Shown: positions 27,612 to 36,860 of the stretch, in pieces
Numbering within the stretch: the stretch's first letter is position 1
Layout: the number at the start of each line of letters is the position of its first letter
NCBI GenBank assembly: GCA_001465015.1
Contig: LNEO01000119.1
Coordinates: 29,765-93,764 of the forward strand
Reading direction: 5' to 3'
Length of the DNA: 64,000 nucleotides
From: Deltaproteobacteria bacterium Ga0077539
GTDB lineage: Bacteria; Myxococcota_A; Polyangia; Polyangiales; Ga0077539
Made by a program: the position numbers and the translations under genes
The notes under the pieces: model-generated
The model's database searches: none
What the model was told of the DNA's origin: nothing
What the model saw: only the letters and a program-made list of their open reading frames with translations

Positions 27612-28571
27612 TTATTGAGGACCGTCCCCGCTCTTCTGCTCACGACGTTTGCTGCGCCGAAGAAACCCGCCTCGCGCGGCGATGGCGAGGTCGTCGCGGC
27701 CGCGTGACCACTCGTCGCGCGTCACCGCCGAGCGCAGCGCAGCAGCCATCTCCGACGCGCTGGCGAAGCGCCTCGCGGGGTCCAACGAGAGCCCCCGATC
27801 GATCACCGCGCAGAGCGCCTCGGAGGTCGAGCTGCGCACCGAACGAAGCGGCCGACGCGGCGCGAGCACAAAGGCCCGCGCTCGTTCTGCGGGATCATCG
27901 ATGTGCGAGAACAGGCGCTGCCCCGCGAGCACCTCCCAGAGCACGACCGAGAGCGCGTACAGGTCGCCTCGCGTCGTGTGCGTGCGCCCGGCGAGGACCT
28001 CGGGCGGGAGGTAGCCGAGCTTGCCAGCGGTCGTTCCGGGAGGGCTGCTGCGGGCGAAGGCGAGCGAGCGCGCAAGGCCGAAATCCGCGAGCCGCGCCAC
28101 GCCATCTTTGCTCACCAGCACGTTGGCCGGAGAGATATCGCGATGCAACACGGGCGCGCGAATCGTGGTGCTCGCCTGCCCTCGGTGCAGCGCAGAGAGC
28201 GCGTCCAGCACGTCGAGCGCGAGCACGGCCGACGCCCCGCTCGTCAGCTTCTGCTCGGGATGAACGAAGGTCCTCGCCGACGTACCGTCGATCCATTCGA
28301 GCGCCAGATACGCGCCGTCATCGTCGCGGCCATGCGACACGTACCGCACGACCTTCGGGTGCTCGATCATCGAGTGCACCTTGCACTCGTCCTCGAAGAG
28401 CTGCTGCACGTGCGCGCTCGATCGCAGCGCAGGCAACACGCGCTTCAGCGCGACGCGCTGGCCAGTCCGCGTCCATCTCGCTCGAAAGACCGTGGCCATG
28501 GCGCCGGCCCCCGCGGCCTCGACTCCGTCGAACGCGCTCTCGACCGCTCGCGAGGGAGATCCGCTTGCCAT
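27612..28571 (-). CDS. Eukaryotic-like Ser/Thr protein kinase
   Basis: A 319-residue soluble protein that is nearly all kinase domain: GAGAMATVFRAR loop (21-32), VALK (Lys43), HRDISPANVL (Asp145), DFGLA (163-167) and LPPEV in place of the usual APE. A basic tail (FLRRSKRREQK) ends the protein. The ATG at 28571 lies inside the 3' end of the zinc-ribbon gene, so 127 nt are shared in another frame. No membrane segment or sensor domain is visible. The target is unknown. Confidence 0.9.
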   Translation of the reverse strand: MASGSPSRAVESAFDGVEAAGAGAMATVFRARWTRTGQRVALKRVLPALRSSAHVQQLFEDECKVHSMIEHPKVVRYVSHGRDDDGAYLALEWIDGTSARTFVHPEQKLTSGASAVLALDVLDALSALHRGQASTTIRAPVLHRDISPANVLVSKDGVARLADFGLARSLAFARSSPPGTTAGKLGYLPPEVLAGRTHTTRGDLYALSVVLWEVLAGQRLFSHIDDPAERARAFVLAPRRPLRSVRSSTSEALCAVIDRGLSLDPARRFASASEMAAALRSAVTRDEWSRGRDDLAIAARGGFLRRSKRREQKSGDGPQ

Positions 28572-29308
28572 CGACGCGCCGGTAGCAGGTCGCCCGAGGG
28601 TCGAGCAACATTTCGGCTGGTCATGGTCCCTCGCCAGAAGTCCGCGCAGCGGATGTGGTTCGCAAACGGAAACCCCCGCCGAAACCCCTCGAGCCAGACC
28701 CCGATGGAGCCGTTTCGGCAAACCTGACGGGTCGTGGGGTCGAGCACCGCACGCCCGTCGAGCCGGGTAAGCAGATCCCCGGGGCGAACGTCGAACGCCG
28801 CCGGAAGCATGCGCGCGAACTCCGGCGTCACCACCAGCGATCCGGGGATCGACGTCAGCGCGCTCGACTGCGGCGCCTCGGGGCTGACGCTCGCGACGGG
28901 GATCGGCTGGGCGACGACCGTGTGCACGCTCGGCGCGCTCGATCGCGCGACGATCGCCGGACGAGACGGCGCAGGGCCTCGGAGCACCGGCCCGTCGCTC
29001 GCGCCAAATGCGCTCACTGCCGCTACGAAGGCCCGGCTCGTCCTGTCGCCGAGCCGCTCGACGAGCGCCGCGCGGGGAAGCAGCATCGCCGCGCACACCG
29101 CCGCCAGCGCGAATCGCAGCGGAACCACCGCGTGCGCAGGCTGCGGCGTCGGACGGGCGGCGGGCGATGTTGATTTCGTGTGCTCCACCCGAGCCGCGTC
29201 GATCGACGCGCACGCGGTGCAGAGCGGGGCGGGGCCGTCCTCGGACGACACCCAAGAGGGAGCGGCGCCGCAACGGGCGCACAACAGCTTTCGATGGGGA
29301 GTGGTCAT
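28445..29308 (-). CDS. Zinc-ribbon single-pass membrane protein
   Basis: A 287-residue frame with an N-terminal zinc ribbon (CARC ... CTAC, residues 10-33), a membrane helix (about 62-80) and a Pro/Ser linker, then a compact region FDVRPGDLLTRLDGRAVL ... SIGVWLEGF (about 172-225) reminiscent of a PDZ-like loop. Residues beyond about 245 coincide with the kinase start in another frame and are Arg-rich, so the true protein may end earlier or a stop may have been lost. The start at 29308 was chosen since the ribbon begins right there; the extension to 29410 adds an unlikely leader. It probably sits in an operon with the kinase gene. Confidence 0.6.
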   Translation of the reverse strand: MTTPHRKLLCARCGAAPSWVSSEDGPAPLCTACASIDAARVEHTKSTSPAARPTPQPAHAVVPLRFALAAVCAAMLLPRAALVERLGDRTSRAFVAAVSAFGASDGPVLRGPAPSRPAIVARSSAPSVHTVVAQPIPVASVSPEAPQSSALTSIPGSLVVTPEFARMLPAAFDVRPGDLLTRLDGRAVLDPTTRQVCRNGSIGVWLEGFRRGFPFANHIRCADFWRGTMTSRNVARPSGDLLPARRWQADLPRERSRARSTESRPRGPAPWPRSFERDGRGLASASR

Positions 29309-29475
29309 GCCCAGCCGCTGACTCAAGGATGGTGCCAGGCGACAACTCGCGGCTCTGCCCTGGGAAATGCAGCGCGCTTCGCGGCCCGCCCGCGTCCGCG
29401 CGGTTGTCACTTTGTCAGAATGGCGCGGTCCCCGCTGCGACCAGCTGCCAACCTGGCGTACTCTTCGCGAAGGTC

Positions 29476-29895
29476 ATGGTCCTTCGATCCAGCACCGTTT
29501 CCAGCGCCGTCTTGTGTGTGTCGCTCGCCGTCGGGGCGATCGGCTGCAAGCAGTCGCCGCCTGCACACAACCACGGCTCCAGTCCCACCGCGTCGAACGC
29601 CACGTCGGATTCGACCACCGTCGTTGCGCCAGGCGGCTCGGTGACCATCCGCGTCGACGGATCGGGCTATCACCCGCCGCGCATCCGAGCGACCGCCAAC
29701 AGCGAGATCACCCTCTCGTTCTTGCGCACGACCGACGAATGCTGCGGTCAACAGCTGAAGATCCCGTCGCTGAACATCAACCGTGACCTCCCGCTGAACC
29801 AGCCTGTGGCCGTGGCTGTGCGCGTTCCTGCGAGCGGAGAGCTCGGCTTCACGTGCGGTATGGACATGTATCGCGGCGCCGTCGTGATACAGTGA
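29476..29895 (+). CDS. Cupredoxin-domain lipoprotein
   Basis: A 139-residue lipoprotein: signal with lipobox AIGC (Cys24), a Ser/Thr/Ala-rich tether (25-50), then a cupredoxin domain. The family pattern GYHPPRI, LSFLRTTDECC, and the C-terminal FTCGMDMYRGAVVI fits the short cupredoxin domains found with copper transport and oxidation proteins; the Cys and Met residues would bind copper. No copper ATPase or oxidase is next to it. The longer frame upstream to 29008 is antisense to the zinc-ribbon gene. The ATG at 29476 has a close GAAGG. Confidence 0.82.
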   Translation: MVLRSSTVSSAVLCVSLAVGAIGCKQSPPAHNHGSSPTASNATSDSTTVVAPGGSVTIRVDGSGYHPPRIRATANSEITLSFLRTTDECCGQQLKIPSLNINRDLPLNQPVAVAVRVPASGELGFTCGMDMYRGAVVIQ

Positions 29896-29947
29896 TCGGG
29901 TCGCGCCGAGCTGAACGCTCGCGATGCGCAAGGCGGACGCCCTCTGC

Positions 29948-30709
29948 ATGACAGCACGCACTTTCGTCATCGGCGACATCCACGGTGAGCTCGACTCGCT
30001 CCAGCGTCTTCTCGCGAAGCTCCCACCGCTCGACTCCGACGACACGCTGGTCTTTCTCGGTGACTACGTCGATCGAGGGCCGGACTCGCGCAAGGTCGTC
30101 GAGAAGGTGCGGGAGATCGTCGCGAGCGCGAAGCACAAGGTCGTCACGCTCCGCGGCAACCACGAGGATCTTTGGATCGACTGCTACGAGAGCACGCCGC
30201 ACCTCGGATTCCTTCTGCCCCGCGCGAACGGCTGTCCCGATACGTTTCGGTCGTTTGTCGACGGACCGCGCCTGCCGCTCGATCAGCCCCTGCCGCACGA
30301 GGAGATCGCGCGGATGTGCGACGTGCGGAGCTGGTTTCCCAAAGACGTGTTCGAGTGGTTCAAGTCGCTGCCCTGTTGGTACGAAGACGATCACGCGATC
30401 TATGTCCACGCTGGACTCGACGGCGAAGAGGGCGACTGGAAGCACCCGAACGACGGCCGCGACGCGCCGCTCATCTGGATGCGCGAGCCGAGCTTCTACC
30501 GCACATACAAAGGCAAACGCGTCGTGTTCGGGCACACGCCCGTGACGGAGCTCCCGACCGATCACCTCAACATCTTCGCGCGCTGGCTCGATGATCCGGG
30601 CGACGTATGGACGCGCGGTGACCTCGTCGGACTCGACACAGGCTCGGGCAAGGGCGGTCACTTGAGCGCCATCGAGCTGCCGCGCGGCAAGGTGTTCGAC
30701 AGCCGCTGA
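29948..30709 (+). CDS. PPP-family Ser/Thr phosphatase
   Basis: A 253-residue metallophosphatase of the PPP type. The motifs are complete: GDIHGE, FLGDYVDRGPDS, LRGNHE, VHAGLD and FGHTPV. This family removes phosphate from Ser/Thr (as in bacterial PrpA/PrpB) or hydrolyses diadenosine tetraphosphate. With two eukaryotic-like kinases in the window, protein dephosphorylation is an attractive role but not shown. I use the ATG at 29948, which is preceded by AAGGCGGA; an in-frame ATG at 29924 lacks a ribosome site. Confidence 0.9.
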   Translation: MTARTFVIGDIHGELDSLQRLLAKLPPLDSDDTLVFLGDYVDRGPDSRKVVEKVREIVASAKHKVVTLRGNHEDLWIDCYESTPHLGFLLPRANGCPDTFRSFVDGPRLPLDQPLPHEEIARMCDVRSWFPKDVFEWFKSLPCWYEDDHAIYVHAGLDGEEGDWKHPNDGRDAPLIWMREPSFYRTYKGKRVVFGHTPVTELPTDHLNIFARWLDDPGDVWTRGDLVGLDTGSGKGGHLSAIELPRGKVFDSR

Positions 30710-30777
30710 CCGCCCTTGCGCGGGTCCGAATCGCAGCGCCCCCTTGGACGCTGGCGACCATTGCGGTAACGAACCGC

Positions 30778-32187
30778 ATGCCCGCTGCACCAACCCCCGC
30801 GCAGCTCGACGCGCTCGCGGCGCTGCTCGAGCCTGACGCTCTCTCGACGGACCCTGGCGACCTCGCGACGTATGGGCGCGATTGGACCAAGGTGCACGAG
30901 CCGAGGCCGTCGGCTGTGCTGTTTCCCATGCGAACCGACGAAGTCGCGCGCGTGCTGGCTTATTGCAATGCAAACGACATCGCCGTCGTCCCGTCTGGCG
31001 GTCGAACAGGGCTGGCCGCAGGAGCAGTCGCGGCGCGTGGCGAAGTGGTCTTGTCTCTCGCGAAGATGACCGCGATGCACGAGGTCGACGTGCTCGGGCA
31101 AACCGTTCGCGTGCAAGCAGGCGCGATCACTGAAGCCGTCCATCGCCACTGCGAATCGCATGGCCTCACCTGGCCCGTGGACTTCGCGTCGAAGGGCAGC
31201 TCGCAGGTCGGCGGCAACATCGCCACCAACGCCGGCGGCGTGAAGGTCATTCGCTACGGGCTCACGCGGCACTGGGTGCTCGGGCTCGAGGTCGTCCTCG
31301 CGGATGGATCCGTGCTCGCGCTCAACGGCGCGCTCGAGAAGAACAACACCGGCGCCGACCTGCGCCAGCTCTTCATCGGCAGCGAAGGAACGCTCGGCGT
31401 CGTGACCGAGGCGACGCTCAAGCTCGCGCGAGTCCCGACGAGGCTCGACGTGATGCTCTTCGCCGTCGACGGGCTCTCTGGCGTGCTCTCGCTCTTCGCC
31501 GAGGCGCGCAAGGGGCCGTTTACGCTGAGCGCGTTCGAGTTCTTCACGGACAAGTGCCTCGCGCGCGTTCAGCGACACCGAGGCCTCCGCGCGCCGTTCG
31601 ACGGCGATGCGCACACGCACTACGTGCTCGTCGAAGCCGAGGGCGAAGGCACCGACGACAGCGAGCTCGAGACCTGGCTCGGCTCGCTCTTCGAGCGCAG
31701 CCTCGTCGTCGACGGAACGATGGCGCAAAACGCAGCGCAGCGCCGATCGCTCTGGGAGCTCCGCGAGAGCATCTCCGAGTCGCTCTCGGGCACTGGGCTG
31801 CCGCACAAGAACGACATTTCGCTTCCGATCGCGGCGCTCGACGCGTTTTGCGGCGAGCTCGACGGCGTGTTCTCCGCCCGCTACCCGGGCTGGGAGATCT
31901 GCCTCTTCGGCCACATCGGCGACGGAAACCTCCACGTCAACGTGATGAAGCCCGACGCGATGGAGAAGGCCGCGTTTCTGGCGAAGACCGCCGAGGCCGA
32001 CGAGGCGATGTTCGAGCTCGTTCGCAAGCACCGCGGCAGCGTCTCGGCCGAGCACGGGATCGGCTTGTTGAAGAAGAAGGCCCTCCCCTACTCGCGTACG
32101 CCAGCAGAGCTGGCCACGCTCGCCGCGCTCAAGCGCGCGCTGGATCCCAGAGGGATCCTCAACCCCGGCAAGATCTTCGACCTGTAG
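30778..32187 (+). CDS. FAD-linked D-2-hydroxyacid (D-2-hydroxyglutarate/D-lactate) dehydrogenase
   Basis: A 469-residue flavoprotein of the VAO/GlcD family. The FAD-binding domain has PSGGRTGLAAGAV (about 77-89), GGNIATNAGGVKVIRYG and GSEGTLGVVTEATL. The C-terminal part has FGHIGDGNLHVNV, with the metal-binding His pair, and SAEHGIGLLKKK. Such enzymes oxidise D-2-hydroxyglutarate or D-lactate. The nearby serA favours D-2-hydroxyglutarate, because SerA is known in some bacteria to make that compound and a paired dehydrogenase to remove it. It converges with the hydrolase gene, 18 nt away. Confidence 0.9.
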   Translation: MPAAPTPAQLDALAALLEPDALSTDPGDLATYGRDWTKVHEPRPSAVLFPMRTDEVARVLAYCNANDIAVVPSGGRTGLAAGAVAARGEVVLSLAKMTAMHEVDVLGQTVRVQAGAITEAVHRHCESHGLTWPVDFASKGSSQVGGNIATNAGGVKVIRYGLTRHWVLGLEVVLADGSVLALNGALEKNNTGADLRQLFIGSEGTLGVVTEATLKLARVPTRLDVMLFAVDGLSGVLSLFAEARKGPFTLSAFEFFTDKCLARVQRHRGLRAPFDGDAHTHYVLVEAEGEGTDDSELETWLGSLFERSLVVDGTMAQNAAQRRSLWELRESISESLSGTGLPHKNDISLPIAALDAFCGELDGVFSARYPGWEICLFGHIGDGNLHVNVMKPDAMEKAAFLAKTAEADEAMFELVRKHRGSVSAEHGIGLLKKKALPYSRTPAELATLAALKRALDPRGILNPGKIFDL

Positions 32188-32205
32188 CGCGGCGCCGCGA
32201 TCGAC

Positions 32206-33018
32206 TCAGCTCGAGAGCTCGAGCCCGTCGAGAAACGCTCGGATCACGCTGGTGCTCTGCTCGGGCTGCTCGATGGCCGAGAGGTGCCCGGCGCCGTCGA
32301 GGAGCACGTATCGAGCGCCAGCGATGCTCTGCGCGATCTCTTCGCCCTTCGCCGCGGGCAGCGCGCGGTCGGCGTCCCCCGAGATCACCATCGTAGGCGC
32401 GCGGATCTTCGACAGCAGCGCACGCAGGTCTCCGCGGTTGGCCACGGCGTCGACCGCGAGAAAAGCGCCGCGCCGATCGAGCGCGAGCCACTTCTGCTTC
32501 CAGTGCGCGACGACCGCCGGATTCGCCGTGAGAAAGCTGTCGGAGAACATCAGCGGGAGCACCGCTTCGGCGACCGGATCGGTCACGCCGACGGCCATGA
32601 CGCTCGCGGCCATCGCCATGTATCGCGCGCGGTTGACGGTCGACTCGGGCGCGGCCGAAGTGTTGAGCAGCACGAGCGAGCGCACCCGTGAAGCGTGATA
32701 GATCGCGGCGCGCATCGCGGTGAAGCCGCCCTGCGAGAGACCGACGAGCGACGCGCCGTGAACGCCCGCGTGATCGAGCAGCGCCGCGACGTCGTCCGCT
32801 TGATCTTCCTGCGTATAGCGCTTGGCAGGCGCGCTCGAGCGGCCGTGGCCGCGCATCTCGACGTGCAGCACGCGATAGCGATCGGCGAGGTTGTTCGCGA
32901 GGTGCGCGAACAGCTCGACGTCGCACAACAGGCTCGGCAAGAGCACGACGGCGGGCGCGTCGCGAGGGCCGGTGTCCTCGTAGAAGATCGAACACGTGGG
33001 GCGATCGACGGTCGGCAT
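32206..33018 (-). CDS. Alpha/beta-hydrolase (3-oxoadipate enol-lactonase-like)
   Basis: A 270-residue alpha/beta-hydrolase. The nucleophile elbow is GLSQGGF (Ser in VGLSQGG), SGDADRAL holds the acid, and GAGHLSAIEQPE holds the His. MRGHGRSSAP and the overall pattern resemble PcaD-type lactonases and related esterases; with no catechol-pathway gene here, the substrate is open. It is downstream of serA on the same strand (33 nt), with GAGGAG upstream, so it is probably in the same operon. Confidence 0.85.
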   Translation of the reverse strand: MPTVDRPTCSIFYEDTGPRDAPAVVLLPSLLCDVELFAHLANNLADRYRVLHVEMRGHGRSSAPAKRYTQEDQADDVAALLDHAGVHGASLVGLSQGGFTAMRAAIYHASRVRSLVLLNTSAAPESTVNRARYMAMAASVMAVGVTDPVAEAVLPLMFSDSFLTANPAVVAHWKQKWLALDRRGAFLAVDAVANRGDLRALLSKIRAPTMVISGDADRALPAAKGEEIAQSIAGARYVLLDGAGHLSAIEQPEQSTSVIRAFLDGLELSS

Positions 33019-33051
33019 CTCGTGTTCTATCTCCTCGTTGAACGGAGGATA

Positions 33052-34299
33052 TCAGTAGAGCACGCGCGTGCGGATGTCCGTCGTCAGGGCGGCGATGCGT
33101 TCGGCCACCGACTGCGCGACGTCCTTCTCGATGTCCATCACGAGATACCCGATGGAGGCGTCCGTCGCGAGGACCTGCGACGAGATGTTGGCGCCGAGCT
33201 CGGACACGATCGCGTTGATGTCACGAAGGACGCCGGGCACGTTTCGGTGCACGTTGAGCACGCGGTGCGTGGCTTTGTTCGGCGGGAGCTCCACCGGAGG
33301 AAAGTTGACGCTGCCGGTCGTCGCGCCGGTGGCGACGTAACGGACCAGGGAGTTACCTACCTCGCTGCCGATCGCCGCCTGCGCCTCGATCGTCGAGCCG
33401 CCGATGTGCGGCGTGAGGATCACGTTCGTAAGGTTCTGCAGCGGCGTGACGAAGCCGTCCGAGTTGCTCTCGGGCTCTTCGGGATAGACGTCGATGGCGG
33501 CCCCGGCGAGGTGTCCTGCGCGCAGCGCTGCGGCGAGGGCGGGGATGACGACGACCGTTCCGCGGCTGGCGTTGAGCAGAAACGAGCCCTTCTGCATGCG
33601 CGCGATCTCGCGCTCGCCGAACATCTCGTGAGTCTGCTGCGTGGCCGGCACGTGCAGCGTCACGAAGTCGCTCTTGGCGAGCAGCTCGTCCATCGACTCG
33701 ACCGCGTGGTTGTTGCCCATCGGCAGCTTCGTCGCGATGTCGAAGAACATCACGTTCATGCCGAGGGCCTCGGCGATCACGCCGAGCTGCGATCCGATGT
33801 GACCGTAGCCGATGATGCCAAGCGTTTTTCCACGGATTTCGTAGCAACCCGCGGCGACCTTGCGCCACTTGCCTTCGTGCACCTCGCGCGAGCGATCGCC
33901 GAGCTGTCGGGCGAGCAAGACGATCTCCGCGATGATCAGCTCTGCCACCGACCGGGTGTTGCTGAACGGCGCGTTGAACACAGGAACGCCTCGGGCCTTC
34001 GCCGAGTCGAGGTCCACCTGGTTGGTCCCGATGCAGAAGCAGCCGAGCGACAAGAGCCTCGGCGCCGCCTCGAGCGCTCGCCTGGTGACCTGCGTCTTCG
34101 AGCGAATTCCCAGGACGTGCACAGACTCGAGCTTCTTGCAGAGCTCGTCTTCTTTGAGCGCGCCCGCCACGGTCTCGACATCGAAGCCCTCTGAACGAAA
34201 GAGCTCGACCGCCTTGGGGTGAATGTTTTCGAGCAGCAGGACCTTCAGAGGTCCCTCCGCCCGATGAAGCTCCATGAGCGTCGGGGTGTAAGCCGTCAT
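33052..34299 (-). CDS. serA: D-3-phosphoglycerate dehydrogenase
   Basis: The first enzyme of serine biosynthesis, 415 residues. Catalytic domain: SKTQVTRRAL, GCFCIGTNQVDL, SVAELIIAE; NAD-binding GYGHIGSQ; LNASRGTVV; PHIGGSTIEAQ with the catalytic His. The C-terminal ~75 residues are an ACT domain (VLNVHRNVPGVLRDIN), the serine-binding regulatory part of the E. coli-type short enzyme. The ATG at 34299 was preferred because the frame upstream to 34458 is unlike protein. It is divergent from the 34500 gene with 200 nt between, which should contain both promoters. Confidence 0.95.
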   Translation of the reverse strand: MTAYTPTLMELHRAEGPLKVLLLENIHPKAVELFRSEGFDVETVAGALKEDELCKKLESVHVLGIRSKTQVTRRALEAAPRLLSLGCFCIGTNQVDLDSAKARGVPVFNAPFSNTRSVAELIIAEIVLLARQLGDRSREVHEGKWRKVAAGCYEIRGKTLGIIGYGHIGSQLGVIAEALGMNVMFFDIATKLPMGNNHAVESMDELLAKSDFVTLHVPATQQTHEMFGEREIARMQKGSFLLNASRGTVVVIPALAAALRAGHLAGAAIDVYPEEPESNSDGFVTPLQNLTNVILTPHIGGSTIEAQAAIGSEVGNSLVRYVATGATTGSVNFPPVELPPNKATHRVLNVHRNVPGVLRDINAIVSELGANISSQVLATDASIGYLVMDIEKDVAQSVAERIAALTTDIRTRVLY

Positions 34300-34499
34300 T
34301 GCGGCGCGCTGCTTACCACAGAGTTCGCCGCCCGACGGCGTCGCGCCCGTCAGTGACAGACAACGCCCCGCCGTCACGCGAGGAAACGGGCGCTCCAACA
34401 GCGAGACAGAATACGTCCACAAGCAACGATCGCCGCCTTGCCGATGCGACAAAGTCAATCCACGATCTCACCCACACGACGAGCGCGGAGGTCGTAGCG

Positions 34500-36035
34500 G
34501 TGACGGACCTGATCCCTTCCAATCCAACAACTCCTGATGAGGTGACGAGGCCACCGCAATCGGCGACCTCCGCGCTCGAGCGTCTCGCCCGCGACGGCGT
34601 CGCGCACGACGTCCTCTGGCACGAGGGCGGGCGCATGTTTGCCCGAGGCTTGCTCGTCAAGCTTCAGGGAGCGCTCGGCCCGGACGCGTCCGCGAGCAGC
34701 GTCGAAGACGCGGTCAACGCCAGCGTGAGCGCGGCGTACGCGACGAGCTCTGCGCCCGTCGGCCAGCGCGAAGGCTGGGTCGCGTGCGCGCTGAGCGTCA
34801 GCGTGCGGGACGTCCTTCGCGCTGCGCTCGAGAGCGAGGACGACGATTTGCTCGCGCGCGCCGCGTTGCTCGGCGAGCGCATCGCTCGTGCGTCGCGGGC
34901 GCGGATGGGAGACAGCGTTCCGACCGGCGCGCGCGACGGCGTGTCCAACGCCGCGCGACGGGCGATCGCCGAGCTTCACGAGTCGGCGCTGGGGACCGAG
35001 GGCGTTCCCATGGTGACCGCGGCGATCTTCGGCCATCTGCGGCACGGAGCGTCGCAACTTCGCACGGGTACGGGCATCGACGCGATCGCGCGCGCCGCTG
35101 TGACGCGCGCTGATCGCGCCGAGCACGGCGACGCCCACTCCGCGTGGACCCGCGCCGACCACCGCGTCCGGCGAGCCATCGTCTCGGCGAGCCTCACCGA
35201 AGCGGCCGTCGCCCTCGCCCGCACCGCGAGCCGCGAGTGGTCGCGAGCGCCCGAAGTGAGCGTCGGGCTCGCGCGCTGCGCGTTTGGACTCCTCGGAGCC
35301 GCTGGAGAGTCGGGCCCCTGGCTCCTCGACGCCGCGAGCAAAGACGCGCTCGAGGCCGCGCCCGAAGCCTCGCACACGAATTCTTCTCGAGCCGCGCTCG
35401 ATCGCGGCGCTTCGATGGACGTACGCAACGAGCGCGCGGCGGCCGGCGGCCCCGCGATCAACGCGGCAAAAGGCAGCCGCACCACTGTGAGCACGACGGA
35501 GGCAACCATGAGCAACGCGAACAACGGCACCCCCAACAACCAACCCCGCACCCAACAAGTGCTCGCGACGCTCGAGCACGACGCGCAAGACGCGGCCTGG
35601 CGCCTCGCGGGGTCCCAGTTCGTCAAGCTCATGCGTGACCCGCTGGTTGGCCTGCTCTCGCGGCACCTCGCGCCAGGAGACGAGTCGATGCGCGCTCGTA
35701 TCGCCGCGTTTCTCGACACCGAAATCGGCGCCGCGATGCTCTCGGCCATGCTCTCGGCCGCGCTCTCGGCGCTGCCCCGCGCCGCCGGTCCCGCGCCGGA
35801 CCGACTCGCCCGCGAGCTGCGCGTTCGCGCGATGGCCGACGCCGGTGACGTCGTCGCAGACCTCGTGATGGGCCCGCTTCGTCAAGTGATGGCGCTGTAT
35901 CTGCAAGATCCCAGCTTCAACACGCAACAAGCCGCGACGACAACCGCGCCCTTCGCGCCGCCAACGCTCGACGCTCCCCGCGTCGCAGCGACGGTCCCCA
36001 CCGCGACGAGCGTCGACGTCAACGCAAACGCCTGA
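34500..36035 (+). CDS. Ala-rich hypothetical protein
   Basis: A 511-residue soluble, Ala-rich and largely helical protein with no signal and no recognised domain. Two helical blocks (about 20-290 and 345-460) are separated by a low-complexity stretch, and the C-terminus (about 465-511) is Ala/Thr/Pro-rich. A repeated AMLSAMLSAALSAL motif lies near 405-420. I start at the GTG at 34500 because GGAGG lies 8 nt upstream; the open frame back to 34299 would abut serA head to head. Function unknown; no relatives are recalled. Confidence 0.72.
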   Translation: MTDLIPSNPTTPDEVTRPPQSATSALERLARDGVAHDVLWHEGGRMFARGLLVKLQGALGPDASASSVEDAVNASVSAAYATSSAPVGQREGWVACALSVSVRDVLRAALESEDDDLLARAALLGERIARASRARMGDSVPTGARDGVSNAARRAIAELHESALGTEGVPMVTAAIFGHLRHGASQLRTGTGIDAIARAAVTRADRAEHGDAHSAWTRADHRVRRAIVSASLTEAAVALARTASREWSRAPEVSVGLARCAFGLLGAAGESGPWLLDAASKDALEAAPEASHTNSSRAALDRGASMDVRNERAAAGGPAINAAKGSRTTVSTTEATMSNANNGTPNNQPRTQQVLATLEHDAQDAAWRLAGSQFVKLMRDPLVGLLSRHLAPGDESMRARIAAFLDTEIGAAMLSAMLSAALSALPRAAGPAPDRLARELRVRAMADAGDVVADLVMGPLRQVMALYLQDPSFNTQQAATTTAPFAPPTLDAPRVAATVPTATSVDVNANA

Positions 36036-36173
36036 ACCGTCTCGCACCGTCTCGAGCACTCACAAACGCAGCCACGAGAGCACGGAGTTGACCGGTTCGT
36101 TTCGTGATCGATCGGCGCTCGACTGCGCGGCACTGGCAAAGGGATGGGAGCCAGTGTTACACCAGCGGTCGCC

Positions 36174-36767
36174 ATGGCGAGCCCGCCTCCTGACAAGCAC
36201 GAGCTCATGCTCAAGCTGCTCGAGCACGGCAGCGTGTTCATGCACCTCGACCCGCGACGCGAAGGCGTGATCGTCCCCCAGTTTCTCCGGGATCGATCGC
36301 AGCTCGTGCTGCAGATTGGGTTGAATTTTCCCATTCCGATTCGCGATCTCGAGATCGACAAAGACGGCGTACGCTGCACGCTGTCCTTCAATCGGCAGCC
36401 GTTTTACTGCATCGTTCCCTGGTCTGGCGTGTACGCCCTCGTCGGCGAAGACGGGCAGGTCACCGTGTGGCCGAGCGACCTTCCCGCAGAGCTCGTCCCG
36501 CCGGCCGACGCCAACGCGCCGCAAGCGGTTCGCACGCGCAAGCCCAAGGACAAGAGCGTCAAGAAGGCGCGCGGGCCTCAGCCCGTCACTGAGGGCGAGA
36601 CCGTCGCGCGCGCAGACGACAGCGCCGCCGCCCAGCCGCTCGCGCTCGCCGTGAGCGAAGGCACCGCCGACGCCACGACCGCAAGCACGACCGACGGCGA
36701 GAGCGCACCGAAGAAGTTCACCCGCAGCGGCCGCGAAGTGCCGCCCTGGCTCCGCGTGGTGAAGTAG
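36174..36767 (+). CDS. sspB: SspB-like ClpX adaptor
   Basis: A 197-residue protein with the SspB fold, which delivers ssrA-tagged proteins to ClpXP. The N-terminal ~95 residues show the family patterns VFMHLDPRREGVIVP, LNFPIPIRDLEI and FYCIVPWSGVYALV. A long Ala/Ser/Thr-rich linker (about 100-180) follows, and the very C-terminus, PPWLRVVK, matches the ClpX-binding XB tail (LRVVK) of E. coli SspB. Fold and tail together make adaptor function likely. I use the ATG at 36174. No clp gene is nearby. Confidence 0.9.
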   Translation: MASPPPDKHELMLKLLEHGSVFMHLDPRREGVIVPQFLRDRSQLVLQIGLNFPIPIRDLEIDKDGVRCTLSFNRQPFYCIVPWSGVYALVGEDGQVTVWPSDLPAELVPPADANAPQAVRTRKPKDKSVKKARGPQPVTEGETVARADDSAAAQPLALAVSEGTADATTASTTDGESAPKKFTRSGREVPPWLRVVK

Positions 36768-36860
36768 CGTCCGTCGTGACCACAGGGCGACAGCGCCAGG
36801 CTCGACGCGCACGGTAGCTCGCCTGCGTCGCCCTCGCGGAGCTCTGGGTCGAGCGCGTCC

